Origin: Prorocentrum cordatum
Taxonomy: Eukaryota > Sar > Dinophyceae > Prorocentrales > Prorocentraceae
Assembly (NCBI GenBank): GCA_963575745.1
Contig: CAUYUJ010016057.1
Span: forward strand, 195,196 to 259,195
Length of the DNA stretch: 64,000 nucleotides
Reading direction: 5' to 3'
Shown here one piece after another: positions 25,801 through 38,200 of the stretch; position 1 is the stretch's first letter; the number at the start of each line of letters is the position of its first letter. The position numbers and the translations under genes were made by a program. The notes beneath the pieces are model-generated. The model saw only the letters and a list, made by a program, of their open reading frames with translations. It was not told where the DNA came from and made no database searches.

Positions 25801-28800
25801 CAAGATGCCGAAGCAAGGGTCACTCTGGGTTCAGGAAGGTCGTTGGTTCTCGGGCAGGCCGTTCCGTAGAGCATGGTCGGGGAATCCACCCGTGGCCGAG
25901 GAAGGCTAGCCGTGGCCATAAGATCCCTTTCGTTCCTCATTCAGTGTTCCTAGTGTAATGCGATGCCGGTATGGACCCCGAACCTCCGCCTGCTCCTCCT
26001 CTTCCTCCTCCTTCTCCCCGCCTCCTCCTTATCCTCCTCCTTATCCGCATCCTCGTCCTCCTCCTTCCCCTGCTCCTCCCTCTCCCCCTGCGTCCCCCCC
26101 TCATCCTCCTTCTCCTCCTCCGTCTCCTCCGTCTCCTCCGTCTCCTCCTCCTCCTCCTCTTCCGCCTTCTCCTCCTCCGCCTCCTCCTCCTCCTCCGCCT
26201 CGCCTGTCATCGCCCTGCAGGTGAAGACCGTTATCGGGTACGGCTCGCCCAACAAGGCCCCGCCAGCCTGGCCACGGGGGGAGGGCGCGGCGGAGAGCGG
26301 CGAGGGGCCCCTCTCCTCGCCGCTCCGCCCTCCCGCGCATTCCGCATACGCCCGGGACGAGGCGTGTCAGGCTCCCCGAGCGTCGACGGCAGCGAGAAAG
26401 GGGAAGACACGAATGCCCACCCCGACCCAGGGCATAAGTCACCAGCCTGGAGGACCATACTTGAATAGGATCGAGACGAGAGACGCTCCGCCCTCCCTTC
26501 GTTCGTGCGAGAGCCAGTCGTGAGAGAGCCAGTCGAGGCAGCGGCATCCCTCCCTGGCGGTTTTTTGGCTTCCGTTCGGCCCCCCAGAAGCTTCTCATCG
26601 CCACGGCTGGATCCGCTTTGGATAACAACTCACGATGCACTCTGGAAGGGGTGCCAGGATTGTTTTTCATGAGGATTTGGGCCTGCCAGGAGTGCTGTCG
26701 TTGTCTCAATCCGCCCTACGAGGAGCGGTGATTGCCATGCACCACAGGGGTCCCGATGGACAAGGGTCCTGGAAGTTTTTGGCCACTCTCGGCATCCATG
26801 GGGGCCCTCCATCGGCCCCAGGGCCGCCACAAGGTGACTCCGAGGATGAAGAGCGGGTCCCGCGGAAGGCCCCTCGGACCAGGACCCCTTCTCCTCAGGA
26901 CCCCCTCACTGCATGACATCTTCCCTTTCCCCCTCCGCGCCTTCCCCCTCCCCCCTTCCGCTATTGGCTCTCCCCCGCATCAGCGCTGATCTCCCCTCTC
27001 GTCCTGATGCTGTCTGGTGTGGGCGCGGGCTCTCCCGAGTGTTTTGTCCCCGAAGGGGCTGGGGCCTGTGTGTTTCTTTTTGCCGCTCAGCCTTTTTTTG
27101 AGTTTGTTTTGAAATGGAATGAGACATACCAGCAACCAAGAACAATTGGCGGCTCGGCCCGCCCCTTGGCGCCCTGCTCGGGAAGGGCCAGCGCAGTTTG
27201 CAAAAGAGAAAGAGGACGGGGTGCGAGCTCGTTCTTGGCAGATCGAGGGCACTGCGCGCGTGCCCGCTCGGGAAGAGTGCGCCCCGCGCATCGGATCCTC
27301 GATCGGTCTCGGGGTCCGCAAGCCTCTTCGTCCTTTCTCTTTTTCTCCCTCTCCTCCTCCTGATCGTCCTCGTCCTCCTCCTCCTCCGCCTCTTGCTCGT
27401 CCTCGTGTTCGCGTTCGTCCTCGCGCTCGTGCTCGTCCTCGTGCTCGTCCTTGTGCTCGTCCTCTTCCTCCCCTCCAGGGGGATGAGGCACTCGCAGTCA
27501 CCAGCGCTTCGGGCGGCCTCGATCGGTCTCGGTTTCCCGTCGCATAAGAGAGGGTCCGCGTGCTTTCTGTAGATTCCCGACAGCTAATGGGCCCCAGCGG
27601 CCAGTGAACTGTACACGTGCACCTCGGCGACAGGAGGCCCTAAACAGCATAAGGAACGATAACATAGAGCATTATACGGTAGTCGATATATACATACATC
27701 GATACAAATGTATATATACATACATCGACATATACATACATACATACATATATATAAAGAGAAATAAAGAGAGATAAATAAAGAGAGAGAGAGAGAGAGG
27801 GGAAAGAGAGAAAGAGAGAGAGAGAGACACACACACAAAAAAGATAGAGAGATGACACTCTGGGCGGAGTTCCGTCCACGGGAACCCGTAGCACTTTGGC
27901 CGGCGTTGTCGGCAAAAGGGGGCTCTTCACACCCAGTTGGGCGAACGGCCAGGCGGCCAGACGGCCAGCGGAGGAAAGAGAAGGAGGGGCGAGGAGGACC
28001 CTCCACAATCGAGTAGAGGTTGAAGCTGTGACCTTGCATCGCAGTACTCCGAGCTCACCTGATGGGGTTAAGCGAGGCTTGCGCCCGTTTTTGGCAGAAC
28101 GGTACCTCGCATGACGTTACCTCGCTCGGAGTGGCGGCGTCCATCCAGCACCCCGTCAGGACCCGCAGTGGCGGCAGGCCACACTGGACGCTTGCCAGGC
28201 GGCGCACGGGCCTCCATGAGAAGTTTGCTGAGGGCGCCCCTGGCGAGGGGCAGGTGGCCCGAGGTGGACTGGACGTGTTCGAGTGCTCGAGGGGGCTGCC
28301 TGGCTTCGATGGCGTCGGCAGGCTGAGCCCTGTGGGGGCAGGGCGCTGCCTGAGGCAGGCCTCCCCCCAGGGAGTGGCAGCCTGATGCTTCCCCGTGCTG
28401 CTGCTTCTGACCGTCGTAGGGCCAGGTCTCAACGGCGGGGCGCAGCGGCCATGAGAAGGTTGAGCCGTCTCCGACGCGCCGCGGGTGAAGCGCTGAACAG
28501 GGTCACTGTGGGCGCAGGTGGGGCCTCCAAGGGCGCTGCCTGGCACGCCGAGTGCGGCATGCTCCCGTCCGCTCGCTGCAGAGGCGGTGGGGCAGCACGC
28601 TTGGGACCTGGGGCCCTCGTGGGGATGTTGCGCCTGGGCCCCTGCGCGGGAAGGGGGCCTGGCGGAAGAGGGCCGTGCCCGAGGCAGGCCGCTCCCAACC
28701 CGAGGGGATGCACGATGCAGCCCCGCAACGCTTGGGCCGCTGGGTGCGAGGCGATGGTGATCTGAATGGAGGTCCGCGGTCCCTTGCGGGCGGATGGGGC

Positions 28801-31800
28801 CGCGGTCGCCCCCTGGCCCCTGGTCTGGGGCCGCCTGCGGCGGGAGGCGGCTTCGGCCGTCGGTAGCGCCACGTCTGCGACCGAGTTGTCGAGAGAGCAG
28901 CTCGGGGCGGTGTGGTGGTGGCTGCGCCTCGGCGGCCGTGGCGCTGGCCTGTAGAAGTGCTTGGATGGCCGCCGCCATCTGGTCGGCGGTGCGCGAGGGG
29001 GTGGCCCGCGTGCCAGCGTTGGTGGAGCTCTCGCTGGCGCCGCGGTGGCTCACGTCGGATTTGTGGTTGGGGCATCTGTTGCCATATTCCGAGCGGCTGC
29101 TGCCTGTCGCGAGGCTGGGACTCGTCAGCAGGGCACTGCGGTCGGGAGAAGGTTGAGACGTCTCCGACGCGCCGATGGATTGCCGCGTCGCCGATGCGCC
29201 TGCGCTGCGGCTCGAGATGGAGCTCATTTTCTTCCACGGTGGCGTCGCCGAAAAATCTCTGATGTCGCCGATGCATCGTCGATGCGTCGCCGGCACGTTG
29301 TCGAAGTCTAGCCGGTGCGTCGCGCGCCTCCGTCCGTGGGCGCAGGCGGTGCCGAATGCGTCGGCCGTGGCCTATTCACGGTCGCTAGTGCTTGAGGCAG
29401 GCCGCTCCCGCCGCGAGGAGTTGCTGTATGCGGTCTCGCGCCGTTTGGGCCGCTGGACTCGAGGTGAAGGTGATCAGAGATGGGGTCCGAAGGCCCTCCG
29501 AGGCTGACGGGGTCGCGGTCGCCCTCGGGCCCCTGGGCTGGGGCCGCTTGCGGCGGGAAGCGGCGTCGGCCGTCGGCGGCGCTGCGCATGCGTCCGAGCT
29601 GGCGCGGGGGGTCTCGGAGCGGCGTGGTAGTGTTATGGGCAAGCAAGCCGACCACCCCCCTGAGTTATGTTCAGTGCTATGCCCGCGCGTCGCCTATGCC
29701 CGGGCCCTGGTTTGCGTGTCTGTCCCGAATCCAGGCCTCCCAGAATTTTGGAATTCGTTGGCGACGCATTGCTGTCCGACGCCGGTGCAACAGCAGCCAG
29801 CTCGGCGTTCGCGGCGCATTGTACTTCGACGGTTCACCGACGCACCGACGCGCTGCGTTTCCGCTTCGGTGCAAAGTCATTCGCCGGTGCGCCGTTTCGG
29901 GGGGCGCCAGCCGTAATTGAGGTCGAAGGCGCCTCGCGTTGATTGGGGTTTGTGCGCGTCGTGCCATGGAGGGGGCCACGTCGCGTCGCGCGACGCGGCG
30001 CCATTTTGCCCCGCCGCGTCGCGCCCCGCACTCCGATGTCGGTTCGCGCCTGTCCTCCTGCCCCTCCCCCTCTCCCTCCCTCCCCCCCTCGTTGAACGCG
30101 CTGCGCGTCTGGTCCCGTTTGCGAAATTTTACGTTGCTTTTGTCAGGCTGCCGTCCTCTCCCCCTCCCTGTTCCCCGCCCGTTTTCTTTCCACTCTCCGG
30201 AAACTTCCTCCCCGCTCCTCGCTCCCGCCGCCTCCCTTCGATTGCCCCCCATCGCTCCCGCCGCCGCTGCGCCGTCCCCGCTTGCCCCCTCCTCGCCCGT
30301 CCGTTCCCTTTTCCCCGCGCCCCCCTCCCGCCTCTCTTCCCCTCATCTTCCTTCCCCCAGTGCATCGGCGGGCGAGACGTCGCCAAGTCGCTGCGTTGAT
30401 GAATCAATGCTCAAGTTTTGCCGCGCTTCCAGTTGATTCCCCCGCGCGCGGTACATTTCCGCGTCGTCTACTGTTTTTTTCGTGCTCGTAGTTCTCGCGT
30501 GCGCGTTTCGTGTTTTGTTTGCGCGATTGTCGCTCGCATGCCTGAGTGCTTCGCTGGCAGACCGTGCAGTTTACGCGCCGTCAAGGTTCACGGTGCCCTG
30601 CGAGCATTTCGCGCGCGACCTGCGCGCGACGCACGGACGACCCGAGCGACGCGCGCGCGACGTGCCCCGACCCCCCCGCCGGCGAGCGACGCGCGAGCGA
30701 CCCGCGCGACGCACGCGCGACGCACGCGCGACGCACGCGCGACGCATGCGCGACGCACTCGCGATCTAGCTTTCCTCCGAGATGCAATGCGCAACGGTGG
30801 TCGGCGCGCCGAGCTTGCGCTGTTCGCGGTGGCGGCGGTCGCGTCTTCAATTGCGCCAGGAATGGCAGTGGCTCGCCACTTTTCCTACCCCTCATCCTTC
30901 CTGGCCCCCCCTTCGTCATTCCTCCTCCTTCGTCCTCCCTCCTGCCTCATCTCGTTCCCCTCCTCCCGTCCTCCTCCTCCTCCTCCTCCTCCTCTTTCTC
31001 CGCCTCCCTCTGCCTCTCCCTCACCCCTCCTCTCTCGTCATTTTCCCCATTCGCCATTCTCCCCCCCCTCTCTCGTCAGTTTTTCCCCCCTGTCTCCCTT
31101 TGTTTCCGTTTTTTTGCTCGGCCACCCCCGCCCCGCGGCCGCGGCGCGGGGCCGCGAACGGGGCCCCCGCCGTCGGCGAAGGGCCCCGCCGATGGTGGAG
31201 AAAGAGAAGGATTGAGAGGAAGAGGAGAGGGGGGGGGGCAGGGGCGCGAGGCGGCAGGGGCGGCCCGGCGCGGGAAGGGGGGTTGAAGGGGGAGGGCGGG
31301 GTGGGTGTTTTTTTTTGTAAAGGTCCTGTTGGTGATCGTGGTCGTGGTCGTGGTTGTCGCCTTGGTCGAGTTGGCGGTGGTCGTGCTGCGGGTGGCGGGC
31401 AGACCAGTGGTGGTCGCGTTGGTGATCGTGCTGGTGTCGGTCGTTGTGGTGGGCGCGAGAGTCGTGGAGGTCGTGGGGGTGGTCGCGGTCGCTGGTGGTG
31501 GTCGTAATCGTCACGGTGGACGTGGTTGCGGTCGCAGCCGTCGGTGATGGTCGTGGCGGTGACAGTTGTGATGCTGTCCGCGGTCGCGGCGGCTGCGGGG
31601 GCCTGCTGGCCAAGCGCCGGAGTGCTATCAGCAGCGCCGCTGCTTTGCGATGTTCGGGGGATCTGCCGACGTCGCCTGGCAGCCACCTTCTCACCGGGGG
31701 GGCCGTTGCGAGGGCCCTCGTTCTTTCCCGAAGGCGATTGGCCTTGAAACAAGCGACGCGCGTGCGATCCGCTTCGTGGGTGCCCGCCACGCTGGCGTCC

Positions 31801-34800
31801 GGCCGGTTCGGTGGCTGACGCACGGGCGACGCATGCGCGACACACCCCTTGTCGCCAAGGGGAGTCAGCGCGCCGGTCGGCTTACTGGACTCTCGCATGT
31901 GGTAGGGGCTGTAGCTCTAAATCGCGCACGAATCGCGCAACTATTGCGCGCCAGTCGCGCACTAATAGCAGGCTGGGCGGGAGCGGGATCCGGCGTTCAG
32001 GGCGCGCGGAGCGATGCATTAGTTCTTGATGATGTTGCAATAGTTGCGCACACAAGTTTCACGCGATGTTCAAACGAATCCCAATTATTTTGAAATGGGT
32101 GGCAGACGGGGCGTTCTGCCCAAGTTCGTGCTGGGCTTCCTCTTCCCTGAAGCGTCAACAAAGTGCGTCGCCCACCGGGGCGCCCAAGGGCATCGCTGCG
32201 GGGGTGGCCAGGACGGCCGCCCCCGGGTGGCCCGCGGGCGGACCAGTTTGGGCTATCCCCCAGCACCCCGCCTTCAACAATGGGCGGACCAGCGTGGGCC
32301 CCGTGCGGGGCTCGCAAGGGAGGGGCCCCCTCGTTTTCGGGGCCACGCAGGGCCTGGCGGAGTCCAGCAGGGGAGGTCCGCGGGAACATCGGGGTGCCTT
32401 TGGAGGGGGCTTCGGGGGATTCTAGAAAAGGCCGCTGGGGAGCAGGCATCTACTCTATCTTGTTCTACTTTACCCTCTTTACTATACAGTGCGCTGGTTC
32501 CTTTTCCACCGACTCAGCCTACTCCTATTCGGACAGTGCATCATGTGTTCCGTTGCAACAAATTTTCCCAGTCGGCCTGTCCCTGCTCTATGACAGTCAA
32601 CTCTAGTACGCACTCCCTGCTCCACTCTAGCCGACTCTTAGTCTACCGTTCGATTTTCTATTTCTTACCCTACATCTGATATGTTTTTTTTCCGCTCTAC
32701 TGTGCTCTTCTCGACTTAGCTCTGACCTATTCTGCTTTCTGTTGAATTGGACGTTTGCCCTGCGATAGATGGGGCGTCATAGGGGCAGCCAGAGGAGGCT
32801 ATTGCAACGGCAGAGGAAGCCGCCCTCCTTCGTTCCTTCTTTCCTCCTTCCTCTCACCCCCCTTTTCCCTCCTCTTCCCTCCTCCCTCCCTCCTTCCCTC
32901 CCTACCTCCCTCCTCCCTCCTCCTCCTCCTCCTTTTCCTCCTCTTCCTCCATCTCAATGTCCTCTCGTCCTCCTCCTCCTCCTTCTCCATCCTTTCTTTC
33001 GTTTTGAATGACTTTTCCCTGTCGCACCCTCCCTCAGGCGTGTCGTTAGGGTGGGCGGGGCGTTTCGCTTGACTTTTTCATTGTGTCTGACCCTGAAGCT
33101 TCAATATGATAGCAGCTTCAAGAATGGAGGGTGGGTCCTTTTCAAAATGTGGCTATCGCTGTATTTGGCGCCGCGCACACTCGTGTCCAAACACTGCAGC
33201 AGGTTCAAGGATGGAGGGCAGGCGGGTTTCAAAGTGCGGCTCTCGCCTGGGCGGCGCCCACATTTTAAAATATTGCATCAGTTTTCTAATGCTGGAGGGC
33301 AGACCATTTTCAAATTGAGACTCTTGCCTTAGTGCCGCGGACGTTCGTCTGACAAGTTTGCTGTAAAGTTTCAAAGTTGGAAGGCGTTCTCTTATCCGAA
33401 GATCGAAATCTCAGAAATTGTGGCATGACACGGTTTAGAACTGTCAGGACGCAACAGTCACGTTGATTCGCGGCGTTGATGCCCCAGGGTTGGTGTTTTG
33501 GTACGATATTAAGGATTGTCCAGACGCAGCAGTTGTGTGTATGCGCGGCGTTGACGTACCGGGAATTGTGATTGTGACACGGTTGAAGATCCTCAGACGT
33601 TTGTCTTTCAGTGGGACCTTTCTCGCAGTGACAATGAATTCTTGTAGAGACCTATGAAGAGGTAATTTGGAGGGAGGATTTTTTGATAACGTCGTTAGTG
33701 CGTCTTGGGTTTACACTGGCCCTCCTCCTCCTCCTTCTCCTCCTTCTCCTCCTCCTCCTCCTCCTCATCCCTCCTCTCCCTATAACCCTCCTTCCTCTCG
33801 CCCTCCCCGCCTCCTTTCTCCCCCTACTCCTCCTTTCCCCTCCTGCTCCTCCTCCGTCCTCTTCTTGCCTCTTGCCTGCCTGTGGAGGTGGTTAGATTAG
33901 GGAATGGGCTGGCCACCTCCACTTGGATTTGTTGTATCTCAGGAGCCAGGGGCGCCACCTGGCCGCGACAGGAGGTGACCAGTCTACTTAACTGGCCAGC
34001 TTTTCCGATCAGGGGGGAGTTCGCCCGACTTGAAGGCCCGCAACACCCTTCTCCCATGGTCCGTGAGGCCAGGAGTGCAAGTGTGCCCAAGCTTGAGCAG
34101 TTTGCCCTCAGACGGCACACCTGTTCCTCCACAGAGCTGGTACCAAAGAATTCATCTGAAGGCGTCCAGCCTGTCATGGATGTTGGGAGGGCGGCCTGGG
34201 CACGGGGATCTACGTACAACCTCTCTCTCTCTCTCTCCCCGATCGTACTGGAAGCAGACAGTGCAGCGCCACGGTGCTCGGGTCGTTTCTTCAATTGAAT
34301 TCCTCCATCCTTCTCCTCTCTCTCTCTCTCCTCCTCCTCCCTCTCACCCTCCTCCTTCTCACCCTCCTCCCTCTCAGCCTCCTCCTCTCACCCTCCCTCC
34401 TTCTTCCATCTAGGGGGAAGGCCTTGAGCGAACGTCCAGAGAGTCCGCCACGTCTAATGCGGCCTCCAGCCCAAATCAAAGATGCGAACAACATCGACAG
34501 CACACCGTGGCCTCCAAGGTCCGCCTGCGCAGACGGACGCCTGAGGCGACTATCTGCGCGGGCAATGCAGCGCGATCGCAATGGGGGCAGGAGGAGGAAG
34601 AAAGGAGGCGAAAGCTGCAGGCAGGGGCGGCCAGGGGCTTTTGATGGGGGGCGGTCGTCGCGTCGTCGTGGTAGCGGTCGTGATGGTGTCGGTCGTCGCG
34701 TCGTCGTGGTGGTGGTCATGTCCTGTCGTGGTGGTCGTGGGGGTTGTCGTGCTGGTGGTTGTTTGGTGGCCACGGCAGTGGTCGCGTCGTCGAGGTGGTG

Positions 34801-35262
34801 GTCGCGAAGGTGGCCGTGTCTTGTCGTCGGGTGGTCGTGCTGGTGGTCGTGCTGGTAATCGTGCCGGGTGTGGCCCTCCCTCCAGACGTCCCTCGCCCAG
34901 CGAAGGCCGACAGCCACGACGCGCACGGCGCGCCGCTCGGCGCGGACGAAGCGACCGCCACGCGCGAGCAGCTCGGGTGGAAGTACGGGGAGTTCGAGAT
35001 CCCCGACAGGCCAACGCCTCCCACCCCCCCCTCCCCCTCACGCCGCCACCTAGATCACCGAGGATCTGTTTTTTTTCTCAACCCTCCCGCGCTGGGTTTT
35101 CGTCTCGAGTAGAGCACTGTGGTCGCATCCTCCTTCCCGCCCCCTCTCCCCTTCTCCTTCGTTACCGCCCCAATGTCCACCTCAATCCTGGGCCCCCGGT
35201 CCTCGCCCTGCTGCTGTTGTCGTGTGAATCGTGCCAATTGAGCGCGCCCTATGTAGCTTGCA

Positions 35263-35298
<36 letters not shown>

Positions 35299-38200
35299 GC
35301 GCCTGCACTTTCATTGTCCTGGCAAATGTGGGCTAACTCCTCTTGTCACTTGATGTACATGGGTTGGGAACGTCGCAGGGTAATGCTTTTTTCGATCTGG
35401 GCGTTTTCCTCGATTTGGGCCTCCAGGGCCCGATACCGCGCGCCGTCACCTCCAAAAGTACGCCTTGGGAAGGGGTCGGGAGCTCTGAGGCCGTCGTTCG
35501 AACAGATCATACCGGAGGACGTCTGGGTTCGAGGATCGGGGGTCGAGGATCGAGATTCGGAGGCCGAGGTTTCGGAGAACGTTTCCGGCCAATCTTGGGC
35601 CTCCAGCGGAGGCCCCTGGAGCCACCCCCTACTCATGAGCTGGAGGCCTTCCTGCCTGTTCCTCCCTCTTTTCTGTTACCCCTGCTCGTTCTGCAGGTCC
35701 TCCTGCTGCTCCTCTCCTGATGCTGCTCGTCCTGCCTTCTGCCTCCTGCCTCCCTCCCTCCCTCACTCGAGCAAACCCAGATCTCGATTGGGGGATCAAC
35801 TATAGAATTTGTTTATACAACAATTTGTTCCAAATCGCTTCGCTTATTCCGCCGGCGCGTATTGTGCCATCGCAGGCGTTTGCGTGCGCGTTAGTGGATT
35901 CTTGAGGGCGGTTTGGGGGCCTCTTGGGGCTTCTTTTTGGACCTCTTGGGGGCCTCGTGAGGCCTCCGGGGAGCTCCCTGGGCTCTCTTGGGGGCCTTTT
36001 GGCGCCTCATGGGGGCCTTTTGCGACGGAAGTCTCGAATTGGTGGTTCGTGTTCCCTCTCTTGGGCCCTCTTGGGTCCGTCTTGGGGCCCTCTTGGGCGA
36101 TCTTGGGCGCCTCTGTGGCCGTTTTGGGGCACTCTTGGACCGTCTTGCGGCTCTCTTGGGGGATTCGGCGCGTCTTGGAGCGGTCTTGGGGGCCTCTGGG
36201 GACATCTTCGGGCGTCGGAAGCCCGCAAACGCGGGAACGCGAAAAACATTGTCACTTTAATGGAAAATTATTTTTTTTTTGCCTCTGGGGGCCCTCTTGG
36301 GAGGTCTCTTGGAGGATGACTGGGGCGTCTTGCAGGCTTCTTGGGCCGTCTGGAGGTCATCTTGGCGTCTTAGACTGGTCGTTTGGTGACTCGGAGCCCT
36401 CTCTGACCGTCGCGGGGCCTCTTGGGGTTCTCTTGGCGCGCTCTGGGGGGCCTGAGATGATCGGGTAGCTCTGGGATATACATGCCGTGACGTTTATTGT
36501 TTACCATTGCCATATCTTACTCAAGCTGAGAAACGGACATACCGTATATCATGGTAGCGCGGAGCGAGGTTGTGAGTCGGCCTGCCTGCGATACCGCTGT
36601 GCATATCCTCCGTGGGCCCTAGGGAGGCGCTGGCGCGGCTGGAGCAGCCGCGGACGAGACCTGCTGGCAGCTGGTCTCGACGAAGCCTGGCAAAGCTTGG
36701 GCGAAGATTGTGCAAGGCGTGCTGAAGCTGGCTCGCCGCAGACGCAGGTGGCATTGCGAGGGCGAAGCTCTCAAGATAGTCAAGGCGCGCGGCCTGGCAG
36801 TCGCAGATGGACGAGGCTCGCGTCGCCCAGATTGAGCAGGCTCTCGCGGCGGCGCAGCAGCAGCAGCAGCAACAGCAGATGATCCAGCAGCTGGCTGCCC
36901 AGGCCCAGTCGGCCGAGGCCCGAGCGCAGGCAGCAGAGGCTACGGCTCAGGCGGCCCGAGGGTCCGGTCCGCAGCAGCCAGCCGAGCAGCCTGGTGGCCA
37001 GCAGCCAGCAGTGAATCGACTGGTCGACACGAGGGTCCTGGGGAAGCCGCACGACTTCAACGGTGAGCCTGGCACGTGGCGTGACTGGAGCACGATCTTC
37101 CGTGCCTATGCCAGCGCGTGCGAGCCAGCCCTGATGGACCTCATGGAGAAAACAGAATTCTCGGACGAGCCGGTGCTGAACGCCACGCTGCCAGATGAGC
37201 CCGTGCGATTCAGCAGCCAGCTCTATTATATGCTAGTCATGTTGAACAAAGGCCTCTCGCTCGACCGCATAGTCAGCGCTGGAGTGAACGAGGGGCTGGA
37301 GGCTTGGAGGACACTTGTCGTGTTTAATGAGCCTCAGAGTCGGACCGGGCAGCAGGATTGCTACAAGAGTTGCTCTCGCGGGATTTCGAAGGTGATGCCC
37401 TGTCGAAGCTGATCTCGTTCGACAGGAGCGTGACGCGCTACGAGCAAGCTGTCAGCACTGGGTTCCCCGACGAGATCAAGATAGGCATCCAGGTCCGATC
37501 GCTCAAGGAGGGCCCGCTACGGCACCACCTGCTGCTCAATAGCCAGCGCCTCGACACGTGGGAGCTGGTGAAGGCGGAGGTGGAGAACCTCAGGCGGGCC
37601 CAGATCGCGACGACAGCGAGCGCGGGCACAGGCGTAGCACCGATGGACCTCGACTCGCTTGCGAAGCAGCTGTCAGCTCTCGGCTTCAAGGGTGGCAAGA
37701 ATGGCACGACAGGCAGCGGCGAGGGCAAGACCAGAAGGCCCGGCAAGGGCAAGGGCAAGGGCGCTGATGATCTGACGACCAAGCCGTGTCCGATCTGCGG
37801 CAGGACAGGCCACTGGAAGCGTGGCTGCTGGTGGAGCTTGACGGCTGCGCCAGGCAAGGCGCCGCCGAAGGGTGGTGGAGGTCGAGGTCGTGGTAAAGGC
37901 AAGGGTGATGGCGAGGCTGGTGATCCACCGATGCCGAAACCATGCTGGACCTGCGGCTCGACGGCGCATCTGGCCAATGACTGCCCGGTCGCAAAGAAGG
38001 CTGGCGCCTTGGGCGAGATGGCCGAGCCGGAGCCGCCCGAGGGCCTGGGCGGCCTCTTCCTGGCGGCGCTCGACCTGTCGGCAGTGTCCTCGAGCGGCGA
38101 GACGGTGCGCTTCGGGATCGACTCGGGCGCGGCGGTCACGGCGATCCCGCGCTCGCTGGGGGCCGACTACCCGATCGCGGAGAAGCCGTCGGGAGCGCAG

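Larger units (their letters stand above)
13086..26220 (+). other. Intron 3 (13,135 bp, GC...AG)
   Basis: It starts GCTGTG and ends CCTGCAG before GTG. It contains TCC, GGA and GAT-type microsatellites, three LINE remnants (two on +, one on -), a copy of the dispersed intronic repeat and a TCC-rich run to the acceptor. The stretch 15385-16230 has frames on both strands but nothing I recognise. Confidence 0.9.
26257..34905 (+). other. Intron 4 (8,649 bp, GC...AG)
   Basis: It starts GCCCCG and ends CAGCGAAG before GCC. CCCAACAAG|GCC at the 5' edge resembles CCCAGCGAAG|GCC at the 3' edge. It holds low-complexity blocks, a ~700 bp tandem duplication and a repeat array related to module A. The stretches 26260-27340, 29610-30620, 31600-32450 and 33400-33710 contain no gene I can identify. 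Confidence 0.9.
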
